From positions 29,163,523 through 29,227,522 of the forward strand of contig OY829543.1 of the NCBI GenBank assembly GCA_963691705.1: a stretch of 64,000 bases of DNA. The letters are read 5' to 3'. This document shows positions 35,201-48,212 of this stretch, piece after piece. A program made the translations under genes and the position numbers. Below the pieces are notes generated by a model that was given only the letters and a program-made list of their open reading frames with translations, ran no database searches and was not told the DNA's origin. How positions within the stretch are numbered: the first letter of the stretch is position 1; the number at the start of each line of letters is the position of its first letter. Source of the stretch: Viola odorata. Lineage: Eukaryota; Streptophyta; Magnoliopsida; Malpighiales; Violaceae.

Positions 35201-37003
35201 TCTACAGACTTATTTTCACATCATCGCTTTGAATTACCTTTTAGTTATTTTCCAACCCTTTTCCATAGTGCTTAAGCATATCTCTCCAATGTAGGTACTT
35301 TGTGTTACATTCGCAGAGGAATGGAGCCCGCAGATTCGAGGACGAATCCATTTGAAGAGGGAGGAGATGATACGAACATGAGGGCTCTCACTCGTATCCA
35401 CGTGAAGACCTCATGGATAGGCCGCGCAAGCCATGAGGAATGCCGCGCCAAGTCGTCGCAAACCATGAAGACATGCGTGCACCAGGCGTGCCAAACCTAG
35501 CATCCCATCAAGTCCCCGCGCCTATGCCATACGAGGCCTTGCGGTAGCTCTCCAAGCCAATCTCTTCAGGCCCGCGGTCAAGGCCTTAAGTGAAGGGTGG
35601 TTTAGGGTTATTTCATGTAAAAATTCCCAAGCCTACTCTTCGCCCATGGGAGAAAATTCGTTGTGTTTTGAAGTCTACTGACTTATTTTCACATCATCGC
35701 TTTGAGTTACCTTTCAGTTATTTTCCAACCCTTTTCCATAGTACTGATGCATATCTCTCCTATGTAGGTACTATGTGTGACATTCGCAACGGAATGGAGC
35801 GCGCAGATTCGAGGACGAATCCTTTTTAAGAGGGAGGAGATGATACGAGCATGAGGGTTCTCACTCTTATCCACGTGAAGACCTCATGGATAGGCCGCGC
35901 AAGACATGAGGAATGTCGGGCCAAGTCCTCGCAAACCATGAAGACATGCGCGCACCTGGCGCGCAACCCTAGTATCCCATGAAGTCCCCGCGCCTAAGCC
36001 ATCCGAGACCTTGCGCTAGCTCTCCAAGCCAATCTCTTCAGGCCCACGGTCAAGGCCTTAAGTAAAGGGTAGTTTAGGGTTATTTCATGTAATAATTCCC
36101 AAGCCTACTCTTCGCCCATGGGAGAAAAATCCTTATCTATTGAAGTCTACAGACTTATTTTCACATCATCGCTTTGAATTACCTTTTTGTTATTTTCCAA
36201 CCCTTTTCCATAGTGCTGATGCATATCTCTCCTATGTAGGTACTTTGTGTGACATTCGCAAAGGAATGGAGCCCGCAGATTCGAGGACGAATCCATTTGA
36301 AGAGGGAGGAGATGATACGAACATGAGGGCTCTCACTCGTATCCACCTGAAGACCTCATGGATAGGCCGCACAAGCCATGAGGAATGCCGCGCCAAGTCC
36401 TCGCAAACCATGAAGACATGCGTGCAGGCGCGCCAACCCTAGCATCCCATGAAGGCCCCGCGCCTAAGCCATCCGAGGCCTTGCGGTAGCTCTCCAACCC
36501 AATCTCTTCAAGCCCGCGGTCAAGGACTTAAGTGAAGGGTGGTTTAGGGTTATTTCATGTAATAATTCCCAAGCCTACTCTTCGCCCATGGGAGAAAATT
36601 CCTTGTCTTTTGAAGTCTACAGACTTATTTTCACATCATCGCTTTGAGTTACCTTTCAGTTATTTTCCAACCCTTTTCCATAGTACTGATGCATATTTCT
36701 CCTATGTAGGTACTATGTGTGACATTCGCAAAGGAATGGAGCGCGTAGATTCGAGGACGAATCCATTTTAAGAGGGAGGAGATGATACGAGCATGAGGGT
36801 TCTCACTCTTATCCACGTGAAGACCTCATGGATAGGCCGCGCAAGACATGAGGAATGTCGGGCCAAGTCCTCGCAAACCATGAAGACATGCGCGCACCTG
36901 GCGCGCAACCCTAGTATCCCATGAAGTCCCCGCGCCTAAGCCATCCGAGACCTTGCGCTAGCTCTCCAAGCCAATCTCTTCAGGCCCGCGGTCAAGGCCT
37001 TAA
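32282..37003 (+). repeat. Ten-unit HOR, copy 1 (4,722 bp)
   Basis: Units start at 32282, 32755, 33227, 33700, 34172, 34645, 35117, 35590, 36062 and 36532. Units 3 and 7 are alike (GTGAATGGTGG anchor, GGGAGATAAATCC, CGCAGAGGAATGG), as are units 4, 6 and 8 (GTCTACTGAC). This indicates an older internal four-unit (1,890-bp) duplication. Differences from copy 2 found by eye are few: AGGAAGGAG near 32053 in the unit just before this copy, and GGCCATGC at 34004 where copy 2 has GGCCGCGC. Confidence 0.92.
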
Positions 37004-40000
37004 GTAAAGGGTAGTTTAGGGTTATTTCATGTAATAATTCCCAAGCCTACTCTTCGCCCATGGGAGAAAATTCCTTGTCTTTTGAAGTCTACAGACTTAT
37101 TTTCACATCATCGCTTTGAATTACGTTTTAGTTATTTTCCAACCCTTTTCCATAGTGCTTATGCATATCTCTCTTATGTAGGCACTTTATGTGACATTCG
37201 CAAAGGAATGGAGCGCGCAGATTCGAGAACGAATCCATTTGAAGAGGGAGTAGATGATACGAGCATGAGGGCTCTCACTCGTATCCACGTGAAGACCTCA
37301 CGGATAGGCCGCGCCAGCCGTGAGGAATGCCGCGCCAAGTCCTCGCAAACCATGAAGTCATGCGCGCACCAGGCGCGCCAACCTTAGCATCCCATGAAGT
37401 CCCCACGCCTAAGCCATCCGAGGCCTTGTGCTAGCTCTCCAAGCCAATCTCTTCAAGCCCGCGGTCAAGGCCTTAAGTGAAGGGTGGTTTAGGGTTATTT
37501 CATGTAATAATTCCCAAGCCTACTCTTCGCCCATGGGAGAAAATTACTTGTCTTTGGAAGTCTACAGACTTATTTTCACATCATCGCTTTGAGTTACCTT
37601 TCAGTTATTTTCCAACCCTTTTCCATAGTACTGATGCATATCTCTCCTATGTAGGTACTATGTGTGACATTCGCAAAGGAATGGAGCGCGCAGATTCGAG
37701 GACGAATCCATTTGAAGAGGGAGGAGATGATACGAGCATGAGGGCTCTCACTCGTATCCACGTGAAGACCTCATGGATAGGCCGCGCAAGACATGAGGAA
37801 TGTCGGGCCAAGTCCTCGCAAACCATGAAGACATGCGCGCACCTGGCGCGCAACCCTAGTATCCCATGAAGTCCCCGCGCCTAAGCCATCCGACACCTTG
37901 CGCTAGTTCTCCAAGCCAATCTCTTCAGGCCCGCGGTCAAGGCCTTAAGTGAATGGTGGTTTAGGGTTATTTCATGTAATAATTCCCAAGCCTACTCTTC
38001 GCCCATGGGAGATAAATCCTTGTCTTTTGAAGTCTACAGACTTATTTTCACATCATCGCTTTGAATTACCTTTTAGTTATTTTCCAACCCTTTTCCATAG
38101 TGCTTAAGCATATCTCTCCAATGTAGGTACTTTGTGTTACATTCGCAGAGGAATGGAGCCCGCAGATTCGAGGACGAATCCATTTGAAGAGGGAGGAGAT
38201 GATACGAACATGAGGGCTCTCACTCGTATCCACGTGAAGACCTCATGGATAGGCCGCGCAAGCCATGAGGAATGCCGCGCCAAGTCGTCGCAAACCATGA
38301 AGACATGCGTGCACCAGGCGTGCCAAACCTAGCATCCCATCAAGTCCCCGCGCCTATGCCATACGAGGCCTTGCGGTAGCTCTCCAAGCCAATCTCTTCA
38401 AGCCCGCGGTCAAGGCCTTAAGTGAAGGGTGGTTTAGGGTTATTTCATGTAAAAATTCCCAAGCCTACTCTTCGCCCATGGGAGAAAATTCGTTGTGTTT
38501 TGAAGTCTACTGACTTATTTTCACATCATCGCTTTGAGTTACCTTTCAGTTATTTTCCAACCCTTTTCCATAGTACTGATGCATATCTCTCCTATGTAGG
38601 TACTATGTGTGACATTCGCAACGGAATGGAGCGCGCAGATTCGAGGACGAATCCATTTGAAGAGGGAGGAGATGATACGAGCATGAGGGCTCTCACTCTT
38701 ATCCACGTGAAGACCTCATGGATAGGCCGCGCAAGACATGAGGAATGTCGGGCCAAGTCCTCGCAAACCATGAAGACATGCGCGCACCTGGCGCGCAACC
38801 CTAGTATCCCATGAAGTCCCCGCGCCTAAGCCATCCGAGACCTTGCGCTAGCTCTCCAAGCCAATCTCTTCAGGCCCGTGGTCAAGGCCTTAAGTAAAGG
38901 GTAGTTTAGGGTTATTTCATGTAATAATTCCCAAGCCTACTCTTCGCCCATGGGAGAAAATTCCTTGTCTTTTGAAGTCTACAGACTTATTTTCACATCA
39001 TCGCTTTGAATTACCTTTTAGTTATTTTCCAACCCTTTTCCATAGTGCTTAAGCATATCTCTCCAATGTAGGTACTTTGTGTTACATTCGCAAAGGAATG
39101 GAGCCCGCAGATTCGAGGACGAATCCATTTGAAGAGGGAGGAGATGATACGAACATGAGGGCTCTCACTCGTATCCACGTGAAGACCTCATGGATAGGCC
39201 GCGCAAGCCATGAGGAATGCCGCGCCAAGTCGTCGCAAACCATGAAGACATGCGTGCACCAGGCGTGCCAAACCTAGCATCCCATCAAGTCCCCGCGCCT
39301 AAGCCATACGAGGCCTTGCGGTAGCTCTCCAAGCCAATCTCTTCAAGCCCGCGGTCAAGGCCTTAAGTGAAGGGTGGTTTAGGGTTATTTCATGTAAAAA
39401 TTCCCAAGCCTACTCTTCGCCCATGGGAGAAAATTCGTTGTGTTTTGAAGTCTACTGACTTATTTTCACATCATCGCTTTGAGTTACCTTTCAGTTATTT
39501 TCCAACCCTTTTCCATAGTACTGATGCATATCTCTCCTATGTAGGTACTATGTGTGACATTCGCAAAGGAATGGAGCGCGCAGATTCGAGGACGAATCCA
39601 TTTGAAGAGGGAGGAGATGATACGAGCATGAGGGCTCTCACTCGTATCCACGTGAAGACCTCATGGATAGGCCGCGCAAGACATGAGGAATGTCGGGCCA
39701 AGTCCTCGCAAACCATGAAGACATGCGCGCACCTGGCGCGCAACCCTAGTATCCCATGAAGTCCCCGCGCCTAAGCCATCCGACACCTTGCGCTAGTTCT
39801 CCAAGCCAATCTCTTCAGGCCCGCGGTCAAGGCCTTAAGTGAATGGTGGTTTAGGGTTATTTCATGTAATAATTCCCAAGCCTACTCTTCGCCCATGGGA
39901 GATAAATCCTTGTCTTTTGAAGTCTACAGACTTATTTTCACATCATCGCTTTGAATTACCTTTTAGTTATTTTCCAACCCTTTTCCATAGTGCTTAAGCA

Positions 40001-41725
40001 TATCTCTCCAATGTAGGTACTTTGTGTTACATTCGCAGAGGAATGGAGCCCGCAGATTCGAGGACGAATCCATTTGAAGAGGGAGGAGATGATACGAACA
40101 TGAGGGCTCTCACTCGTATCCACGTGAAGACCTCATGGATAGGCCGCGCAAGCCATGAGGAATGCCGCGCCAAGTCGTCGCAAACCATGAAGACATGCGT
40201 GCACCAGGCGTGCCAAACCTAGCATCCCATCAAGTCCCCGCGCCTATGCCATACGAGGCCTTGCGGTAGCTCTCCAAGCCAATCTCTTCAGGCCCGCGGT
40301 CAAGGCCTTAAGTGAAGGGTGGTTTAGGGTTATTTCATGTAAAAATTCCCAAGCCTACTCTTCGCCCATGGGAGAAAATTCGTTTTGTTTTGAAGTCTAC
40401 TGACTTATTTTCACATCATCGCTTTGAGTTACCTTTCAGTTATTTTCCAACCCTTTTCCATAGTACTGATGCATATCTCTCCTATGTAGGTACTATGTGT
40501 GACATTCGCAACGGAATGGAGCGCGCAGATTCGAGGACGAATCCTTTTTAAGAGGGAGGAGATGATACGAGCATGAGGGTTCTCACTCTTATCCACGTGA
40601 AGACCTCATGGATAGGCCGCGCAAGACATGAGGAATGTCGGGCCAAGTCCTCGCAAACCATGAAGACATGCGCGCACCTGGCGCGCAACCCTAGTATCCC
40701 ATGAAGTCCCCGCGCCTAAGCCATCCGAGACCTTGCGCTAGCTCTCCAAGCCAATCTCTTCAGGCCCACGGTCAAGGCCTTAAGTAAAGGGTAGTTTAGG
40801 GTTATTTCATGTAATAATTCCCAAGCCTACTCTTCGCCCATGGGAGAAAAATCCTTATCTATTGAAGTCTACAGACTTATTTTCACATCATCGCTTTGAA
40901 TTACCTTTTTGTTATTTTCCAACCCTTTTCCATAGTGCTGATGCATATCTCTCCTATGTAGGTACTTTGTGTGACATTCGCAAAGGAATGGAGCCCGCAG
41001 ATTCGAGGACGAATCCATTTGAAGAGGGAGGAGATGATACGAACATGAGGGCTCTCACTCGTATCCACCTGAAGACCTCATGGATAGGCCGCACAAGCCA
41101 TGAGGAATGCCGCGCCAAGTCCTCGCAAACCATGAAGACATGCGTGCAGGCGCGCCAACCCTAGCATCCCATGAAGGCCCCGCGCCTAAGCCATCCGAGG
41201 CCTTGCGGTAGCTCTCCAACCCAATCTCTTCAAGCCCGCGGTCAAGGACTTAAGTGAAGGGTGGTTTAGGGTTATTTCATGTAATAATTCCCAAGCCTAC
41301 TCTTCGCCCATGGGAGAAAATTCCTTGTCTTTTGAAGTCTACAGACTTATTTTCACATCATCGCTTTGAGTTACCTTTCAGTTATTTTCCAACCCTTTTC
41401 CATAGTACTGATGCATATTTCTCCTATGTAGGTACTATGTGTGACATTCGCAAAGGAATGGAGCGCGTAGATTCGAGGACGAATCCATTTTAAGAGGGAG
41501 GAGATGATACGAGCATGAGGGTTCTCACTCTTATCCACGTGAAGACCTCATGGATAGGCCGCGCAAGACATGAGGAATGTCGGGCCAAGTCCTCGCAAAC
41601 CATGAAGACATGCGCGCACCTGGCGCGCAACCCTAGTATCCCATGAAGTCCCCGCGCCTAAGCCATCCGAGACCTTGCGCTAGCTCTCCAAGCCAATCTC
41701 TTCAGGCCCGCGGTCAAGGCCTTAA
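37004..41725 (+). repeat. Ten-unit HOR, copy 2 (4,722 bp)
   Basis: Units start at 37004, 37477, 37949, 38422, 38894, 39367, 39839, 40312, 40784 and 41254, exactly 4,722 bp after their counterparts. Translated in the frame of the retroelement tail, eight of ten units match copy 1 with no residue change. The two exceptions each have one change (33700 against 38422, and CGTTTTGTTTTG at 40381 in unit 8). The CCCACGGTC variant at 36044 is repeated at 40766. This is a very recent duplication or a highly homogenised pair. Confidence 0.93.
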
Positions 41726-44700
41726 GTAAAGGGTAGTTTAGGGTTATTTCATGTAATAATTCCCAAGCCTACTCTTCGCCCATGGGAGAAAATTCCTTGT
41801 CTTTTGAAGTCTACAGACTTATTTTCACATCATCGCTTTGAATTACGTTTTAGTTATTTTCCAACCCTTTTCCATAGTGCTTATGCATATCTCTCTTATG
41901 TAGGCACTTTATGTGACATTCGCAAAGGAATGGAGCGCGCAGATTCGAGAACGAATCCATTTGAAGAGGGAGTAGATGATACGAGCATGAGGGCTCTCAC
42001 TCGTATCCACGTGAAGACCTCACGGATAGGCCGCGCCAGCCGTGAGGAATGCCGCGCCAAGTCCTCGCAAACCATGAAGTCATGCGCGCACCAGGCGCGC
42101 CAACCTTAGCATCCCATGAAGTCCCCACGCCTAAGCCATCCGAGGCCTTGTGCTAGCTCTCCAAGCCAATCTCTTCAAGCCCGCGGTCAAGGCCTTAAGT
42201 GAAGGGTGGTTTAGGGTTATTTCATGTAATAATTCCCAAGCCTACTCTTCGCCCATGGGAGAAAATTACTTGTCTTTGGAAGTCTACAGACTTATTTTCA
42301 CATCATCGCTTTGAGTTACCTTTCAGTTATTTTCCAACCCTTTTCCATAGTACTGATGCATATCTCTCCTATGTAGGTACTATGTGTGACATTCGCAAAG
42401 GAATGGAGCGCGCAGATACGAGGACGAATCCATTTGAAGAGGGAGGAGATGATACGAGCATGAGGGCTCTCACTCGTATCCACGTGAAGACCTCATGGAT
42501 AGGCCGCGCAAGACATGAGGAATGTCGGGCCAAGTCCTCGCAAACCATGAAGACATGCGCGCACCTGGCGCGCAACCCTAGTATCCCATGAAGTCCCCGC
42601 GCCTAAGCCATCCGACACCTTGCGCTAGTTCTCCAAGCCAATCTCTTCAGGCCCGCGGTCAAGGCCTTAAGTGAATGGTGGTTTAGGGTTATTTCATGTA
42701 ATAATTCCCAAGCCTACTCTTCGCCCATGGGAGATAAATCCTTGTCTTTTGAAGTCTACAGACTTATTTTCACATCATCGCTTTGAATTACCTTTTAGTT
42801 ATTTTCCAACCCTTTTCCATAGTGCTTAAGCATATCTCTCCAATGTAGGTACTTTGTGTTACATTCGCAGAGGAATGGAGCCCGCAGATTCGAGGACGAA
42901 TCCATTTGAAGAGGGAGGAGATGATACGAACATGAGGGCTCTCACTCGTATCCACGTGAAGACCTCATGGATAGGCCGCGCAAGCCATGAGGAATGCCGC
43001 GCCAAGTCGTCGCAAACCATGAAGACATGCGTGCACCAGGCGTGCCAAACCTAGCATCCCATCAAGTCCCCGCGCCTATGCCATACGAGGCCTTGCGGTA
43101 GCTCTCCAAGCCAATCTCTTCAAGCCCGCGGTCAAGGCCTTAAGTGAAGGGTGGTTTAGGGTTATTTCATGTAAAAATTCCCAAGCCTACTCTTCGCCCA
43201 TGGGAGAAAATTCGTTGTGTTTTGAAGTCTACTGACTTATTTTCACATCATCGCTTTGAGTTACCTTTCAGTTATTTTCCAACCCTTTTCCATAGTACTG
43301 ATGCATATCTCTCCTATGTAGGTACTATGTGTGACATTCGCAACGGAATGGAGCGCGCAGATTCGAGGACGAATCCATTTGAAGAGGGAGGAGATGATAC
43401 GAGCATGAGGGCTCTCACTCTTATCCACGTGAAGACCTCATGGATAGGCCGCGCAAGACATGAGGAATGTCGGGCCAAGTCCTCGCAAACCATGAAGACA
43501 TGCGCGCACCTGGCGCGCAACCCTAGTATCCCATGAAGTCCCCGCGCCTAAGCCATCCGAGACCTTGCGCTAGCTCTCCAAGCCAATCTCTTCAGGCCCG
43601 TGGTCAAGGCCTTAAGTAAAGGGTAGTTTAGGGTTATTTCATGTAATAATTCCCAAGCCTACTCTTCGCCCATGGGAGAAAATTCCTTGTCTTTTGAAGT
43701 CTACAGACTTATTTTCACATCATCGCTTTGAATTACCTTTTAGTTATTTTCCAACCCTTTTCCATAGTGCTTAAGCATATCTCTCCAATGTAGGTACTTT
43801 GTGTTACATTCGCAAAGGAATGGAGCCCGCAGATTCGAGGACGAATCCATTTGAAGAGGGAGGAGATGATACGAACATGAGGGCTCTCACTCGTATCCAC
43901 GTGAAGACCTCATGGATAGGCCGCGCAAGCCATGAGGAATGCCGCGCCAAGTCGTCGCAAACCATGAAGACATGCGTGCACCAGGCGTGCCAAACCTAGC
44001 ATCCCATCAAGTCCCCGCGCCTAAGCCATACGAGGCCTTGCGGTAGCTCTCCAAGCCAATCTCTTCAAGCCCGCGGTCAAGGCCTTAAGTGAAGGGTGGT
44101 TTAGGGTTATTTCATGTAAAAATTCCCAAGCCTACTCTTCGCCCATGGGAGAAAATTCGTTGTGTTTTGAAGTCTACTGACTTATTTTCACATCATCGCT
44201 TTGAGTTACCTTTCAGTTATTTTCCAACCCTTTTCCATAGTACTGATGCATATCTCTCCTATGTAGGTACTATGTGTGACATTCGCAACGGAATGGAGCG
44301 CGCAGATTCGAGGACGAATCCTTTTTAAGAGGGAGGAGATGATACGAGCATGAGGGTTCTCACTCTTATCCACGTGAAGACCTCATGGATAGGCCGCGCA
44401 AGACATGAGGAATGTCGGGCCAAGTCCTCGCAAACCATGAAGACATGCGCGCACCTGGCGCGCAACCCTAGTATCCCATGAAGTCCCCGCGCCTAAGCCA
44501 TCCGAGACCTTGCGCTAGCTCTCCAAGCCAATCTCTTCAGGCCCGCGGTCAAGGCCTTAAGTAAAGGGTAGTTTAGGGTTATTTCATGTAATAATTCCCA
44601 AGCCTACTCTTCGCCCATGGGAGAAAATTCCTTGTCTTTTGAAGTCTACAGACTTATTTTCACATCATCGCTTTGAATTACCTTTTAGTTATTTTCCAAC

Positions 44701-46447
44701 CCTTTTCCATAGTGCTTAAGCATATCTCTCCTATGTAGGTTCTATGTGTGACATTCGCAAAGGAATGGAGCGCGCAGATTCGAGGACGAATCCATTTTAA
44801 GAGGGAGGAGATGATACGAACATGAGGGCTCTCACTCGTATCCAACTGAAGACCTCATGGATAGGCCGCGCAAGCCATGAGGAATGCCGCCCCAAGTCCC
44901 CGCAAACCATGAAGACATGCGTGCACCAGGCGCGCCAACCCTAGCATCCCATGAAGTCCCCGCGCCTAAGCCATCCGAGGCCTTGCGGTAGCTCTCCAAG
45001 CAATTCTCTTCAAGCCCGCGGTCAAGGCCTTAAGTGAAGGGTGGTTTAGGGTTATTTCATGTAATAATTCCCAAGCCTACTCTTCGCCCATGGGAGAAAA
45101 TTCCTTGTCTTTTGAAGTCTACTGACTTATTTTCACATCATCGCTTTGAGTTACCTTTCAGTTATTTTCCAACCCTTTTCCATAGTACTGATGCATATCT
45201 CTCCTATGTAGGTACTATGTGTGACATTCGCAACGGAATGGAGCGTGCAGATTCGAGGACGAATCCATTTGAAGAGGGAGGAGATGATACGAGCATGAGG
45301 GCTCTCACTCGTATCCACGTGAAGACCTCTAGGATAGGCCGCGCAAGACATGAGGAATGTCGGGACAAGTCCTCGCAAACCATGAAGACATGCGCGCACC
45401 TGGCGCGCAACCCTAGTATCCCATGAAGTCCCCGCGCCTAAGCCATCCGAGACCTTGCGCTAGCTCTCCAAGCCAATCTCTTCAGGCCCGTGGTCAAGGC
45501 CTTAAGTAAAGGGTAGTTTAGGGTTATTTCATGTAATAATTCCCAAGCCTACTCTTCGCCCATGGGAGAAAAATCCTTATCTATTGAAGTCTACAGACTT
45601 ATTTTCACATCATCGCTTTGAATTACCTTTTAGTTATTTTCCAACCCTTTTCCATAGTGCTGATGCATATCTCTCCTATGTAGGTACTTTGTGTGACATT
45701 CGCAAAGGAATGGAGCCCGCAGATTCGAGGACGAATCCATTTGAAGAGGGAGGAGATGATACGAACATGAGGGCTCTCACTCGTATCCACCTGAAGACCT
45801 CATGGATAGGCCGCACAAGCCATGAGGAATGCCGCGCCAAGTCCTCGCAAACCATGAAGACATGCGTGCAGGCGCGCCAACCCTAGCATCCCATGAAGGC
45901 CCCGCGCCTAAGCCATCCGAGGCCTTGCGGTAGCTCTCCAACCCAATCTCTTCAAGCCCGCGGTCAAGGACTTAAGTGAAGGGTGGTTTAGGGTTATTTC
46001 ATGTAATAATTCCCAAGCCTACTCTTCGCCCATGGGAGAAAATTCCTTGTCTTTTGAAGTCTACAGACTTATTTTCACATCATCGCTTTGAGTTACCTTT
46101 CAGTTATTTTCCAACCCTTTTCCATAGTACTGATGCATATTTCTCCTATGTAGGTACTATGTGTGACATTCGCAAAGGAATGGAGCGCGTAGATTCGAGG
46201 ACGAATCCATTTTAAGAGGGAGGAGATGATACGAGCATGAGGGTTCTCACTCTTATCCACGTGAAGACCTCATGGATAGGCCGCGCAAGACATGAGGAAT
46301 GTCGGGCCAAGTCCTCGCAAACCATGAAGACATGCGCGCACCTGGCGCGCAACCCTAGTATCCCATGAAGTCCCCGCGCCTAAGCCATCCGAGACCTTGC
46401 GCTAGCTCTCCAAGCCAATCTCTTCAGGCCCGCGGTCAAGGCCTTAA
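41726..46447 (+). repeat. Ten-unit HOR, copy 3, with units 6-8 rearranged (4,722 bp)
   Basis: Units start at 41726, 42199, 42671, 43144, 43616, 44089, 44561, 45034, 45506 and 45976. Units 1-5, 9 and 10 follow the pattern of copies 1 and 2. Unit 6 (44089) is instead the type-8 unit with the CCTTTTTAAG stop. Units 7 and 8 (44561, 45034) are foreign: the former shares CCGCCCCAAGTCCCCGC with the unit at 30395, and the latter shares TCGGGACAAG with units 680 and 51513. The block length is still 4,722 bp. Unit 9 has CTTTTAGTTATT rather than CTTTTTGTTATT. Confidence 0.9.
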
Positions 46448-48212
46448 GTAAAGGGTAGTTTAGGGTTATTTCATGTAATAATTCCCAAGCCTACTCTTCG
46501 CCCATGGGAGAAAATTCCTTGTCTTTTGAAGTCTACAGACTTATTTTCACATCATCGCTTTGAATTACGTTTTAGTTATTTTCCAACCCTTTTCCATAGT
46601 GCTTATGCATATCTCTCTTATGTAGGCACTTTATGTGACATTCGCAAAGGAATGGAGCGCGCAGATTCGAGAACGAATCCATTTGAAGAGGGAGTAGATG
46701 ATACGAGCATGAGGGCTCTCACTCGTATCCACGTGAAGACCTCATGGATAGGCCGCGCAAGACATGAGGAATGTCGGGCCAAGTCCTCGCAAACCATGAA
46801 GACATGCGCGCACCTGGCGCGCAACCCTAGTATCCCATGAAGTCCCCGCGCCTAAGCCATCCGAGACCTTGCGCTAGTTCTCCAAGCCAATCTCTTCAGA
46901 CCCGCGGTCAAGGCCTTAAGTGAATGGTGGTTTAGGGTTATTTCATGTAATAATTCCCAAGCCTACTCTTCGCCCATGGGAGATAAATCCTTGTCTTTTG
47001 AAGTCTACAGACTTATTTTCACATCATCGCTTTGAATTACCTTTTAGTTATTTTCCAACCCTTTTCCATAGTACTGATGCATATCTCTCCTATGTAGCTA
47101 CTATGTGTGACATTCGCAAAGGAATGGAGCGCGCAGATTCGAGGACGAATCCATTTGAAGAGGGAGGAGATGATACGAGCATGAGGGCTCTCACTCGTAT
47201 CCACGTGAAGACCTCATGGATAGGCCGCGCAAGACATGAGGAATGTCGGGCCAAGTCCTCGCAAACCATGAAGACATGCGCGCACCTGGCGCGCAACCCT
47301 AGTATCCCATGAAGTCCCCGCGCCTAAGCCATCCGAGACCTTGCGCTAGTTCTCCAAGCCAATCTCTTCAGACCCGCGGTCAAGGCCTTAAGTGAATGGT
47401 GGTTTAGGGTTATTTCATGTAATAATTCCCAAGCCTACTCTTCGCCCATGGGAGATAAATCCTTGTCTTTTGAAGTCTACAGACTTATTTTCACATCATC
47501 GCTTTGAATTACCTTTTAGTTATTTTCCAACCCTTTTCCATAGTGCTGATGCATATCTCTCCTATGTAGGTACTTTGTGTGACATTCGCAAAGGAATGGA
47601 GCGCGTAGATTCGAGAACGAATCCATTTGCGCGCACCTGGCGCGCAACCCTAGTATCCCATGAAGTCCCCGCGCCTAAGCCATCCGAGACCTTGCGCTAG
47701 CTCTCCAAGCCAATCTCTTCAGGCCCGCGGTCAAGGCCTTAAGTAAATGGTAGTTTAGGGTTATTTCATGTAATAATTCCCAAGCCTACTCTTCGCCCAT
47801 GGGAGAAAATTCCTTGTCTTTTGAAGTCTACAGACTTATTTTCACATCATCGCTTTGAATTACCTTTTAGTTATTTTCCAACCCTTTTCCCTAGTGCTTA
47901 AGCATATCTCTCCAATGTAGGTACTTTGTGTTACATTCGCAAAGGAATGGAGCCCGCAGATTCGAGGACGAATCCATTTGAAGAGGGAGGAGATGATACG
48001 AACATGAGGGCTCTCACTCGTATCCACGTGAAGACCTCATGGATAGGCCGCGCAAGCCATGAGGAATGCCGCGCCAAGTCCTCGCAAACCATGAAGATAT
48101 GCGTGCAGGCGCGCCAACCCTAGCATCCCATGAAGGCCCCGCGCCTAAGCCATCCGAGGCCTTGCGGTAGCTCTCCAACCCAATCTCTTCAAGCCCGCGG
48201 TCAAGGCCTTAA
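46448..48212 (+). repeat. Degenerate right end of the long HOR domain
   Basis: Units start at 46448, 46920, 47392 (truncated) and 47743. Unit 46448 starts as type 1 (TTACGTTTTAG, GGGAGTAGATG) but ends with the TCGGGCCAAG and TGCGCGC stem-loop tail of another class. Units 46920 and 47392 both have the GTGAATGGTGG anchor, GATAAATCC and a CAGACCCGCGG spacer end. Unit 47743 has an unusual GTAAATGGTAG anchor and CTTAAGCATATC. Confidence 0.82.
47392..47742 (+). repeat. Truncated monomer, 351 bp (121-bp internal loss)
   Basis: At about 47627-47629 the text runs ATCCATT|TGCGCGCACCTGG. The lost 121 bp covers the purine tract, the LTR-start-like TGATACG and everything up to the first base of the GC-rich stem-loop. 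The stem-loop itself is intact. The breakpoints share only TG. Confidence 0.88.
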
